DNA from: Mesodorylaimus sp. YZB2_4
Taxonomy: Eukaryota > Nematoda > Enoplea > Dorylaimida > Dorylaimidae
Assembly (NCBI GenBank): GCA_030248295.1
Contig: JASANH010000751.1
Coordinates: 372,001 to 436,000 of the forward strand
Reading direction: 5' to 3'
DNA length: 64,000 bases
Under the pieces are notes generated by a model. It made no database searches, had not been told where the DNA came from, and was given only the letters and a program-made list of their open reading frames with translations. Position 1 is the stretch's first letter. Each line of letters opens with the position of its first letter. Below, piece after piece: positions 32,333 through 44,300 of this stretch. The position numbers and the translations under genes are program-made.

Positions 32333-35072
32333 TCACGGGTGCGGGATCATGACAGGCTGCAGAGGATACACGCCGTGGCCTTCTGGTTGCTGATCTCCGA
32401 TTGGTTGTTCGTGGGGAGCTGGTAGGACCAGGTTAGGAACTTGTTGGTTGGCCTGCATAATCTGAAGCAGGTTAGGCAGGAGGTGTTGTGCAGGATGAGG
32501 CTCATTGTGGGGTACAGGGGCGGGCAGCAGTGGATGACCAGGGGGCATTGGTGGGTGCTGTTCGGGTTTTTCTGGGTAAGTCTGATGTTGGACATCGACA
32601 GGAGGGTGCACGACGGGGTAGTCGCCAGGGTGAGCTTCGTCTTCGGGCGGGCAGGGTGGTTCATCTGGGTTCAGATCGTGGGGACATGGCTTGTGTGCAT
32701 CATCGCATGGTGGCTCGGTCTGCAGTGGGGGGGGTGGTGTGTAGAGGGGGGGGGGGGGGGGGGTATAAACTGGCGGCGGGGGCGGGGTGTAAACTGGCGG
32801 CGGGGGCGGGGTGTAAACTGGCGGCGGGGGCGGGGTGTACACGGGAGGCGGGGGTGGAGGCGGAGTATACACTGGTGGCGGAGGAGGCGGGTAGGTGTAG
32901 ACTGGGGGTGGTGGAGGATATGTGTAGACAGGCGGAGGAGGCGGATAGGTGAAGACTGGACGCGGCGGTGGATAGGTGAAGACAGGTGGAGGGTATGTGT
33001 ACTTGATAGTGGTTGGAGTGGTCGTCGTTTCCGTTGTCGTGGTCTCGGTAGTTGTGGTCGTAGTTGGAGTGGTCGTCGGTGTCGTGCGTTCTGTGGTCGT
33101 GGCTTCAGCTGTCGTGGTCGCTGGTGTAGTCGTTGTCGTTGTCGTTTTCGTTGTGGTCGTTGGTGTGGTTGTACTTTCCGTGGTTGTTGGCGCACTCGTG
33201 ATTTCCGTGGTCGTAGTTGTGGCCTTTTCCGTCGTTGTCTTTGTGGTAGTCGATGTGGTGGTTGTCGTTGGGGTGGGTGTCGTCGTAGTAGTGGTTGGCA
33301 GAATCGTGGTTTCTAAGGTCGTGGTCGGCGTCGTAGTTGGCAGCGTCGTCGCTTCTGTGGTAGTGGTCACAGTTGTGGTTGGCAGCGTCGTCGCTTCTGT
33401 GGTAGTGGTCACAGTTGTGGTTGGCGTGGTAGTTGTGGTAGATGTCGACGTTGTGGGCGTTGTGGGTGGCGTTGTCGTGGTGGCTTCTGTAGTCGTCACT
33501 GTGGTAGTTGGCGCGGTTGTCGTCGTGGACTCCGTGGTTGTCTGAGTCGTCGTTGTAGGTACTGCCTCTGTGGTCTGAGTCGTCGTTGTAGGTACTGCCT
33601 CTGTGATCAGCGCAGCCGTGGACGGTACTGCCGTGGCTTCTGTCGTCGTCTCCTCCACGTAGTATTCGGTCGTAGTCGCAGCCGCAGTCGTCGTCTCCTC
33701 CGCGCATGTGGTCGTTGTTTCCTCCACATATTCCGTAGTTTTTGGTGTTGTTTCTTCCCGAAGAGCGGCGGTAGATGGTGTTTCCTCGACCACTGTCGTC
33801 GTTTCGGGGTACGTGTACGCCTCGGTCGTTGTGGCTGGATAAGTGTACACTTCAGTCGTTGTGGCTGGATAAGTGTACACTTCAGTCGTTGTGGCTGGAT
33901 AAGTGTACACTTCAGTCGTGGTAGCTTCTACAGTGGTCGTGTCCAACATGGCAGTCGACGGCAAGGCGGCTTCAGTCGTTGTTGGAGGAGTGGTATATTC
34001 TTCTGTGGTCGTCGTTTCTGGATAGATGTACGCCTTGGTCGTCGTCGTTTCTGGATAAACGTACGCCTCAGTCGTTGTAGTTGGCGCCTCAGTTTGAATC
34101 TCAGTCGTCGTTGTGTCTTCGACCAGGATCGCTGTCGACGGCGCAGCGGACGTTGGCAGTGGCGTCGTCTCAACTTCTGTCGTCGTTTCTTCTTGAATCG
34201 TTGGCGTGATCGTCGTTTCGACCAGTTCCGTCATTGTGGTCGTGGGCGAAGTCGAGGTCACCGTTGACGTGGTCGTCCGACGCTGCTTGCATTTGTACAC
34301 ACGCTCGCATCGTTTCTTCGCGTCGTTGAAAAAATAGCCAGAAGGACATTCTTCTACGTAAGCGTTCATTTCTACGCAAAGAATGAACACTTTCGAGCAG
34401 GCCGTTTCCAAGGAGAACAAGGAAAGATGGAACGACGAGGACGAGTTGCCTTTGCATTTAAAATCAGCTGCAAACAAGAAAGCACTGGTTATATTTCGAG
34501 GTGATTACTTCAATGGACTGTTCTACAGAACTGGCACGCACGCTGTGGCAGCAGTCACAGCACTACCCTGCAAATTGGTCAAATTTGATACACAATCACT
34601 AACAAAAACAAAAAATCCACTTTTTTCTCAAAAAACTATTGGCAGTGCTCGGGCTCGAACTCAGTCACCTGATCATGGTCACCTGGATCTCACCTCCTTC
34701 CTTTAAAGAGCTCCCACTGATCGGAAGCCACATCTGCCAAAGCACTCTATCTCATCTAGTACCCCAAACTCGTCCAAAAACTCAACTTACGTGCAGGTTT
34801 CGATAACAGATCCTGGATCTGTTTAGCGCACATACTACTCGTTGCCTGATCGATATTGGCCGACGCACGACATGGCCCCGGCAGTAGTTGTTTCAGTGCC
34901 GCAGTCGATCGTCGAATGCGTTCTAACTGATTTAATTCACGCTTCTGAACGGGTGCCGACGTGATCGATCGAAAGGCGGTCAATACGATCGATAAGACGA
35001 GCACGAATTTGAAAATCTGAAAAGAAATATTGATTCATGCACGATCGAAAAAACATTCTAAAAACGTACCAT
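32333..35072 (-). CDS. Secreted mucin/extensin-like protein (Thr-rich and Pro-Tyr repeats)
   Basis: Three exons: 35072-35070 (ATG only), 35016-34791, 34371-32333, giving 755 residues. The ATG is followed at once by a phase-0 53-bp intron. Exon 2 begins with a signal peptide (FKFVLVLSIVLTAFRSITSA). Residues about 22-105 are a charged region with a few cysteines, ending CPSGYFFNDAKKRCERVYKC, which looks like half of a chitin-binding-type cysteine module. Residues about 106-535 are Thr-rich, with ATTTEVYTYP repeated four times and TTEATTLPTTTVT duplicated, typical of dense O-glycosylation. Residues about 535-630 are PVYTPPPPP repeats like extensin or tyrosine-cross-linked cuticle proteins. The tail is Pro/His-rich. 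It is probably an extracellular coat component; no catalytic domain is visible. A 714-codon open frame in low-complexity DNA plus consistent splice phases makes it a real gene. Confidence 0.85.
34640..34700 (-). repeat. tRNA-like relic in mucin intron 2
   Basis: GTGCTCGGGCTCGAACTCAG contains a reverse B-box-like core in the 419-bp intron 34372-34790. No cloverleaf is preserved. Confidence 0.3.
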
Positions 35073-35543
35073 TTTTCACGAATCAAGCCTGAACGAGAGC
35101 CGAATGAAAGACCACCGATCGCGACCCGTGCAAAAGAAAAAATGATAAGGAACTGAGCCTGCGGGAGATCGCCTGCACAGAAACTGGATTGCGTGCTGCT
35201 GATTGATCCAAGGTGAACAGGCCGTAGCAACTTGAGTAAATAACTGAAGGGTATATTTTGCATAGATCATGCTCCGTCCTGCGCATTGTTAGTGTGGCCA
35301 CGTTGCAATGCATTGAACGAAACTCACCATCACAGGAATGCAGAAAAAAATGAGGGGCGCCGCTAGGTGGTGCTGGTGTCGCTTGTCAGTGGAAGCGACT
35401 TTTTACCGATTTTCAGCACATATGTTGAATTCGGACAGCGATCTTTTCGATAAAAACATGGTCAACATGTCACTGGTTTGATTGACTTTGCTAGAAACAC
35501 TAGCATCCAGACAGACAGGTCACATCGATCACAAAAATCGATC

Positions 35544-36409
35544 TCATCCCAATTTCAAGCCCAACATGAAGCCGAGCATGAAGCAGCAGGCGAGGATGAA
35601 GGCGGTGATCTTGAGCATGGTGGCAGCTTCGTTTGGGTACTGCGAACGGGCATAGCCGTAGATTTGCATGGCTCGCAGGTTGAGGAACCAGGCCGATTCG
35701 CGAGGGTCGTTCAGGTCGACGTAGATGGTGCCACGATCAGTCAACGAGTTCAGCGAGTTCAACGTTTGATCGAAACGAATCCTGCAAAAATCAATATGTT
35801 TGCTGAAATATGCAATCGCTCATTGCTGCTGATCATCAATCAATTTCTTGATCTCTATGGATTTTCATTTTTCCGAGTGCGGATAATCACAAAGGGCTTC
35901 CAAATCATTAAAAGTGTCGATATTGATCAAGATCAATCGATAAATATGGATTTGTAGGAGGTTACTTACGGGACGAAGATGGTGCTGGTTTCCCCTTTGC
36001 CGATGCCTTTCCACAATTCCACCGCGTCGAGCACGCCCTTCTGCGCTTGTCCACTCGTGGCCGCCCGTTTCTCGTCGAGGAAGGAGGTCTCGATGGCGAA
36101 CGATCGATCGAGTTGGGGCGACGGGTCGACCGTGTTCAATACGGACACTTCGAACGGCTGAGTGTCCAAGGCCGACAAAACACCCACGTTCGTCGGCTGC
36201 ACTCGAAATTGACGGACTTGGCTGCCGTCGAAACGCACTCGAAACAAAATCAAGCCATTGCACCTGTTGCGCAATTTGACCTTGACGCATTGGGCCACCA
36301 CACCGACCGCAGCCGATGGACGAGTGAAAAAGATTTCCGTCGGGCCTTGCTCGTCCACCAAACGGGCCAGGGGCAGCACCACAGTCGACCCTGGCTGGGC
36401 GATGGCCAT
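35544..36409 (-). CDS. Tail-anchored MSP-domain protein (VAP-like)
   Basis: Two exons, 36409-35970 and 35781-35544, join in phase 2 to 225 residues. Residues about 1-150 fit an MSP/VAP immunoglobulin-like domain: QPGSTVVLPLA, then CVKVKLRNRCNGLILFRVRF and RVQPTNVGVLSALDTQPFEV, matching the family order of a strand with LxLxN, FKVK, then RPN.G.I.PG. The C-terminus has a single membrane segment (ITAFILACCFMLGFMLGLKL) ending at the stop, so it is likely tail-anchored in the ER. Relatives recruit FFAT-motif proteins at membrane contacts, but the usual coiled coil before the anchor is not obvious and the FFAT-binding lysine pattern is not clear. A TGTGTGCAG acceptor lies two bases before the ATG, so a 5' UTR exon or trans-spliced leader is likely. 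Confidence 0.75.
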
Positions 36410-38394
36410 CTCTGCACACAAGCCTCACGTTGCGAGCACCAATGACACGAGACCACTCGAGTCGCAAGCTCCTGCAACAATGAGCAACCCCGCTGATTTT
36501 GAGCGAAAAGTGTAAAGCAAGAGAGACAGTGTAGTCTTTAGGCAACGTTTAAGACCTTCCGGCAGTGTAAAGCACAAAAAGGTGTCCAGAAGACAGCATG
36601 AATGGCTGCACTGAATGCACAAAAAATTTGGTAGCTGTTTCGAAAAATTTGCAGAAATCGATTGATCTGATCGATCGATTATTCAAACTTTCAGAAGCAA
36701 CGATAATCAATTTTGGGGTTTCTAAAGCCAGATACGACATTTTCTGATAAATTGCCCCATACGCAGATCCAAATTCACACTCAAGACTGTCATTCTCGCA
36801 GCCATGCTTGAAGATAAGAGGTGATCATAGGTAAGCCGCCCCATAAGGAGTGTAGTGCGAAGAAGTGTTTGCTAATGATATTTTGGAGAACAAGAATGTA
36901 CGCGCTGTAAATTTGTTCTTTTTGCGCAGCTTTTAGCAAGGATACTGTATTAATGAATGAATAGCAATTTAGAGGATATTCGTAACAAATGTGATCAAAT
37001 TCTGATCGCCGTCTGATCAGCGTCTGATCGACGTTTGATCAGCGTCTGATCGACGTTTGATCAGCGTCTGATCGACGTTTGATCAGCGTCTGATCGACGT
37101 TTGATCAGCGTCTGATCGACGTTTGATCAGCGTCTGATCGACGTTTGATCAGCGTCTGATCGACGTTTGATCAGCGTCTGATCGACGTCTGATCAACGTC
37201 TGCTCGACGTTTGATCAGCGTCTGATCGACGTCTGATCAACGTCTGATCGACGTCTGATCAACGTCTGCTCGACGTTTGATCAGCGTCTGATCGACGTCT
37301 GATCAGCGTCTGATCGACGTCTGATCAACGTCTGCTCGACGTTTGATCACCGTCTGATCGACGTCTGATCAACGTCTGATCGACGTTTGATCAGCGTCTG
37401 ATCGACGTTTGATCAGCGTCTGATCGACGTTTGATCAGCGTCTGATCAGCGTCTGATCGACGTCTGATCAACGTCTGATCGACGTCTGATCAACGTCTGC
37501 TCGACGTTTGATCAGCGTCTGATCGACGTCTGATCAGCGTCTGATCGACGTCTGATCAACGTCTGCTCGACGTTTGATCACCGTCTGATCGACGTCTGAT
37601 CAACGTCTGATCGACGTTTGATCAGCGTCTGATCGACGTTTGATCAGCGTCTGATCGACGTTTGATCAGCGTCTGATCAGCGTCTGATCGACGTCTGATC
37701 AATGTGCCGCTCGAACAAAAGAGCATCATTGCACAGAAACCATCTGCATGCTTATTTTTACAGCAGAACCCGATATCTTTGCCTCACAGTCAGTTTAAAA
37801 CTTTTCTCTTTTCTGCTGCCAAACTGTCAAAATCGAGTGAATCACGGTCCATCAACCCAAGCATACAGGTTCAGTAGGGCTGTAGCTCCGGGCGTGCTGG
37901 CCGCTGTTTTTAATTTCATCTATTTTCTAGTGTTCGTTGGATGGGGGGGGGGGGACTCGCACGGCTCATTGTCGATTTCAGGCCTGCTCTGATCCTGTTC
38001 CCAGCGCACAGTCTTTTTGGTCGCCCGTACGCCCACCTCGGCTTTGTCTTTTGTTTTCTCTGAAAACAGGTAATTTGATTTGCGTTTCATCAAAGGCCGC
38101 AATTTTCTTGTTGAAAACAGGCCTGATGATGCCATAATTTCTGGCCGACCTGGTCGAAAGGTACGTTGAAACTGGTTCCTTTCTTGCTGGCCTCACCTGC
38201 CTGATTGTTCGATTCCAGTTTGATAGTGACGATCACGTGAGCAGGTGGTGGCGAGGTCTGGTTTGTATGTTCGGCCCTGCTCATTATCTTTTTCGCTCTC
38301 GCGGGGTGAGGTTGTGTGTATCGCCGATCCGAGCGCACTGATACGTGGCATCGCTGGTTATCGATTTATTCCGACACTGGTCGGTTTTGTGATC
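36410..38394. other. Intergenic region between divergent MSP and CBM14/TIL genes
   Basis: The region contains the 11-bp minisatellite (37005-37705) and a G run at 37944. There is no reading frame with support. The flanks are rich in GATCGATC words. Regulatory elements of either gene are not recognisable. Confidence 0.5.
37005..37705. repeat. 11-bp minisatellite with 231-bp higher-order period
   Basis: About 63 units of TGATCRRCGTY run without a break. Variants TGATCAGCGTC and TGATCGACGTT mostly alternate. A rare variant string GTTTGATCACCGTC occurs at 37341 and again at 37572. This gives a 231-bp (21-unit) higher-order repeat in which neighbouring variant order is also conserved. Confidence 0.95.
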
Positions 38395-41300
38395 ATGCGC
38401 TGGTCGCTGACGTCGGGCCACTTGCACGCAACTGTGGTTGTGTTTTGTATATTAGTCATTTCCGTATGTTCTTACGGCCCTAAGATCGATCGCCACAATT
38501 GCGACGAAGACCGGCTACTCGGTAAGTTATCTGGGAAAATCGATTTTGTGATCATTATCGATTGTTTTTAATCGTGCCATAGATCATAAATCAAGTTGTT
38601 AAAATCGATATCTCAGTGGATGCAGATTTTAAAAAGATGTTAGGTGGATCGATTAATCGTAAATCGATTGGCCCAATGATCGATATCGATCGATTGATCA
38701 CTGCTGAAATATCGATTTTGACGAAAATCAATATTCTGTTCAAAATTGTGTGGCATAACCAAACATCTCATGTAAATATCGATAACAAATGTGATAATTT
38801 GTTTTTAGAATGGTGTAAGATCAATAATCGAACGTCGGGCGATCATTCGATTGAGAAATGCAATGTACTTTTCGTGCGATGCAATGCCGATCGCAGTGCG
38901 GTCGTGCACTATTGCGACCGCCATGAGGTCTACAATGGCACAGCATGCGTATCGGCACGAATGGAACCGTCAATAGGTAATGGTGCAGGGTGAATAGTAA
39001 ATCGACGTTCGAATCCTAGCGAGTCCATTAGTTTTGGCTTTTTTAATGGGGTTCGAATCCCAGCAGGTCTATTAGTTTTGGTTTTTATGGTCTTTTTCTC
39101 TGAGTTAAGTGTTGTGGGATGTGTGAGAGAGCCTGTCAGTGCCAGCTGTCCGAAGCGCCATGCATTATCGATTAGCATCATGACAATGATTTATTATTTT
39201 TGTAGATGCCCGATGCAAGATCCCAGGCGAGAGGTACAGTGAATGCGGCTCGATGTGCCCACCGACCTGCCCAGTCAGGGGTGAACCAGAAGAGAGTGCC
39301 TCGTGCTCCGATGAGTGCGCCAGCGGGTGCTTTTGCCAAGAAGGTTTGCTACGTGACACGGATGGACGATGCGTCCTGCTCGAAGATTGTTCAACAATCA
39401 GAAGTAAGTGCAGTTGCCATTGTTCTGTTGACTTTTTCACAAGAAATAGTGGGCATTAAAAACATCAGGCCTGAGCGGGAGTCGAACTCGTGCCATTGGG
39501 ATTACTAGTCCTGTGCACTGACCCAGCCCCTCTCCGAGCGGTACGAGCTCGACTCTCGCTCATGGTCTCACTTCATTTCTTGGTTCAAACCTCGCCGTTT
39601 TTTCTTTTAAACAATGCATCCACTGCTTTCAGAGGCGCGAACGGGCGATGTGTTCCGGTGTCCCGTAGCATCTGGCGATCACGCCTCAACCAAGCTGCTC
39701 TGCGATCAGTCCTATTACAAGTGCAACAATTGGGTACCAAAGAAATTGTATTGTGATCATGGTCAAATCTTCGATGCTGAAGAACGCATTTGTCGACCAT
39801 TGGAAGAATTGCCGCAATGTCGTGAGTAAATCTGTTTTTTTGGAGGGCTAGCTGAGTAAGGCTCCCCGAGTAAGGCTCCCCGGTATGCCAAAACATAATT
39901 CAGGTTCGTTTTCCAACGCTAAGCGTACAGTGAGCTGGGTCAACCCAACCTTAAGGTGTACAGAAATGGCTAAATGGCACACCATATTTTCTCGCTCCTC
40001 CCCAGAAACCAATTTGAATTCCCGCGCTTTTTAAAATTCACTTCACCCCAAAAAATCATTCACGCCTAAATCTCACTCTGCAACTCAAATAGTCTCGCTG
40101 TTTTTAGAATTCGACTGCAGCGATAAGGAGCCTCAGTCGATGCATTCGCTCGGTTGCAGTCGATTGTACTGGTGGTGCTGGGATGGGCGACCATCAAAGA
40201 AAACGTGCGATATAAATCGATATTTCAATCCGGACAATAATCAATGCGATTTCCGTGAAAAAGTTGTGGCTTGCCAAGGACGAGAAGATTTTGTGGAGCT
40301 GCCGTCCAAGCCTATGGGCCCGAGAACGACGCGTACATCTACAACTACCACCACACCCAAGCCTACCAGCCCGCCTGTGCATCTTCGTAAGTACTGCAGA
40401 ACTGACCCTGTGGGCTGGTGTAACGCAGAATTTCGCCGACTCTAAGCGCTGTGGGTACAGTGAGCAGGCGGTTCGTTGGCACATCTTGGAGGTGCATATT
40501 GTGACCACACACTACGTTCTGCAGGGATTCTTCTGTGCCATAAGAACAGCTTGGGTCCCAAATTGACCTCACTGGGTGATCAGAGTACTGTCATCCTCGC
40601 AAGCTTAAGCATGACTGAATTTTTCCCTGCTTTTCAGCAGTCGACTGCACAAGGCTACAAGATGGCAATTATCCGCACCCGACAGACATGTGCGCCGACC
40701 ATTATTACATGTGCAGTAATGCAGTGACTTATCGAACACAGTGCTCGGCGTCGCTCGTCTACGATCCAGAGTCGGATGAATGTCGGCACAAAGAAGATGT
40801 TCCACGGTGCACTGGCCCAAAAGATACCACAGCAACGCCTAAATCCAACCCTTACGCTGGTGGCAAACGGATGAATGACGATCCTGTCGAAAAAGCCGAC
40901 AAGACAATAAAAGACGTTGTGCGCAGCAGCGACAGCTTCGCCTACCAAAGTGTGCGCCATCAATACCGTAAGTAGTCAGTGAGCTCGTACGTTGGGGTCT
41001 CTGGCGGTGATGGGGATCGTCAGACGCACGCTTACCAACTATGGGTAAGGTCGGCTGGATTAGTGGGTGGGATTTGGAAGGTAGGAGAGATAGTCAAGAT
41101 GGCCGTGCAGCAGCTAGGGTGCTAATCGCAGGGGGCGCCGGAGTCGAAACTTCTAGAAATTACTGCTTTATAATGAGCCTGTTACGCGTTTGCCTGTCAT
41201 GGAAGTTATGCTCCATAATTTACGTTGCTATTTCCATCACGTTGCTTTCGAGATTAAGTTTTGAGGCCAGAGCTTGGTCAGTCAGGTCAGGTCTTGGTCC

Positions 41301-44300
41301 AGCCCAGATACAATTTGATCGCTTTTGCTTGCTTCCTTTTATCTCTTCCTTCTGGACCTGAGGTAGGCGGGGGGGGGGAAGGAGTTAAGGTTCAGGGTTC
41401 TGGCTGGACCAACAGGGGGTATATCCGCTCTCCCTCTCCCCCCTTGCCCATACTTGAGCTTACCTGTAACTGCGTAAGTCTTAGGGGAGGCTGCTCCGGT
41501 TGTATGACATTGGTACTAATTACTGGTACCACTGGCCAAATTAGTTGATAGCATACACGCCTGTCGGAATTCGTTTTTGCGCATTCGCAGCTTCTGTTTG
41601 ATTTGTCTCGAACTTTTTAGCGATAACTGAAGTTAATATCAGCGATAGTTTTGTCGATAAAAATGTGCTTTATAGATCGGTTGATTTTGTTTCGTTGTCA
41701 CTTGGTATGAAACAATTTCTTTGGATCGCAAAAACTCGCAAAAAATCTTTGATGAAAACTAAAAACTAAAAACCAAAAATCAAACCTCGAAATTATACCT
41801 GCTTGATAGAACACATTTTTCTCAACGAAATTGTCGCTGACATCAACTTGGGTTACCGCTAAAAAGTTCAAGAAAAATTGGCCGAAAGAGGCGACACTGC
41901 AAATTTTGCGACGCGCGTGTCGCCTCTTTGAAATCGCGGAGTCGCCTCTTCGAAATTTTTAGCGATAACCCAAGTTGCTGTCAGCGACAATTTTGTGAAA
42001 AAAAGTGCTCCATCAAGCAGATATACTGTAGGTACTTTTCGAGGCTTGATTTTTAGTTTTTATCAAAGATTTTTCGTAAATCGCGATTCAAATGGAAAAA
42101 AGTTTGCTATAAACATGATACAAGCAGTAAAAGCAAAACAAAGACTATCAGTCGACAGAGCATATTTTTCTCTGCAAAATCGACGCTGACCGCAATTAAA
42201 GTTATCGCTTAAACCTTCGAGAAAAATTAACCGAAAGCTGCGGAGGCGCAAAAACGCATTTTGAAAAGCGTGTGTGCACCCGACTATAATAAGGCCCTTA
42301 TTCCTCTGCTAGAAAAGCCTGCTGTGTGCGCTCTTATTACGTATTTGTCTTCTTGGGGTAACTTTTGCGTGTTTCAGCAATCGACTGCTCTGACAAGGCC
42401 GATGGTGATTATGCTGACCCAACGGCTGCGTGCGCTGGTCATTATTACGCTTGTAATCACAAACAAGCCACGTACATGTCGTGCCCACCCAGTCTGTACT
42501 ACCACGCCCAATATGGACAATGCCTTCGGTGGAACGAAGTGCCCGAATGTGGACTTGCTGGTGGCCAAGCCACGACCACGTCAACCACAACCACCACACC
42601 TGCGCCTACACTCCCGCCATTGAATCCGTGGGCTGCACCCGAACAAAAACCAATTCCCGCTTATACTGGACAAGGTATGTGAAGGAGGGGACTGTGGAAA
42701 TCGGGGCTACGATCCACGCGCACTAGACTAGTCCTGGCACTGTATCATTGGTGAATGGTTCTACTGGAGGCCTGTTTTGGGCAAAACCACGGGGACTTTA
42801 ATAGAAAGGAGGATTTGTGGGATCTCTTAAAATGCTTTTCGGTATACTGTCGCTTCTGGAGCCGCTTTAGGTCTCTTTAAGTCTATGTATCACGAAAAGG
42901 CCCAAAAAAAGCGCCACAGTAGAGGGGGGCTTTTTGCGAGGGCTCACAGCAGGCCGGCCAAGACGCCCTTGATGAATCTTCCTGAAACGATCTTTGTTCA
43001 TTTCTCCTAGCTGTCGATTGCTATTCGCTGGCTGATGGCAACTACGCCGATCCATCGAATCCATGTTCGACTATTTTCTTCACGTGTACCAATCAGATAT
43101 TTATCTCTCGTCCGTGCCCGAACGACTTGTACTACGATAGTGGCAGTGATCAGTGCCTGCGCAGACACGAAGTCCCCGCTTGTGGTGGCGTACGACCAAA
43201 CAAAACGTCCGAAACGGCGCCGGCCATGTGCGTCCAACCCGACGGCGTCTTCGCGCATCCCCACTATCGATGCAGTAACAGTTACATCGTGTGTCGCAGT
43301 GGCCAATGGGACGTGAAGCAGTGCGAAGTGCATGGACAGATCTTTGATCCTACGACTGGCGTGTGCACTGATGCCAAACTGGTGCATGGATGTGGTAAGT
43401 GATAGTGCTGCTGCAGGTTTGGAGAATACTGTATGCGCCGATCCCGCTGCAGGCACCTGCTGGAACGCAGTTCCCTCATCCTAGTCCTGATCCCAACATC
43501 GAAGGCATCGCCCAACCCTCATCTCGCGGATTAGCCTGAGGTAGCGCAGTTTGATTCAACGAAGCTAGTGGGTTACCTCGATGTACCGTTGGGGGGGGGG
43601 CTGAATGGTTCGCTCAAGGTCACACTGCCCCCCCGGGGTCATACTGTAGCCAGGCACATGATCTTTTTCAGATACTGATTTCTGCATTGGTAAGGAAACT
43701 GGTGCACGATACGCAGTTCCAGTCGGATCGCAATGCACGTCCAATTACATCGTCTGCGTGCATGGACGGACCGTGTATCAACCTTGCCCATCGCCCCTCG
43801 TCTTCAGCTCATTGACTGGCAATTGCGAATATGCGGCCGACGTGCCCGCTTGTGGCATCGTTCGAGTACAGAACGCAGGTGGGGGCCAGGTCACATATGG
43901 ACAACAACAACAACAAGAAACCATCACTGGGGTTCGAGAAATCACTGATCAGAAGATGACTGGCGCCTGTAACTCGTTGCCTGATGGCGACTACGCCGTC
44001 CAACCGTGTTCTAAGTATTATCGATCGTGCGGTGCGGGAATAAATTATCCGAGGGAATGCCAAGATGGACTGGTTTTCGACGGGGCTAAGAAAGTGTGCG
44101 AACGGCCAGAAAATGTGCAACAGTGCGGCGCTAGTGGACAAAATGTACCACCGTATCAGCAGCCACCGGTGCCTCCATATCAGCAGCCGACAATTCCACC
44201 TTATCAGCAGCCGACAATTCCACCTTATCAGCAGCCGACTGTGCCTCCTTATCAGCAACCAACTACACCTGCTCCCGCAACTGCTTATCCTTCGTATGGT

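Noticed and set aside
32441..33545. Long plus-strand open frames (291 and 189 codons, Arg/Gly- and Val-rich)
   Set aside because: They are exact antisense shadows of the Thr/Pro repeats of the minus-strand mucin. Codon repeats keep other frames open; there is no signal, domain or splice support.
33105..33707. Minus-strand 200-codon Asp/His/Asn-rich frame
   Set aside because: It is an out-of-frame reading of the same mucin repeats.
37005..37705. CRISPR-like appearance of regular repeats
   Set aside because: The unit is a contiguous 11-mer with no unique spacers, in an animal genome; it is a minisatellite.
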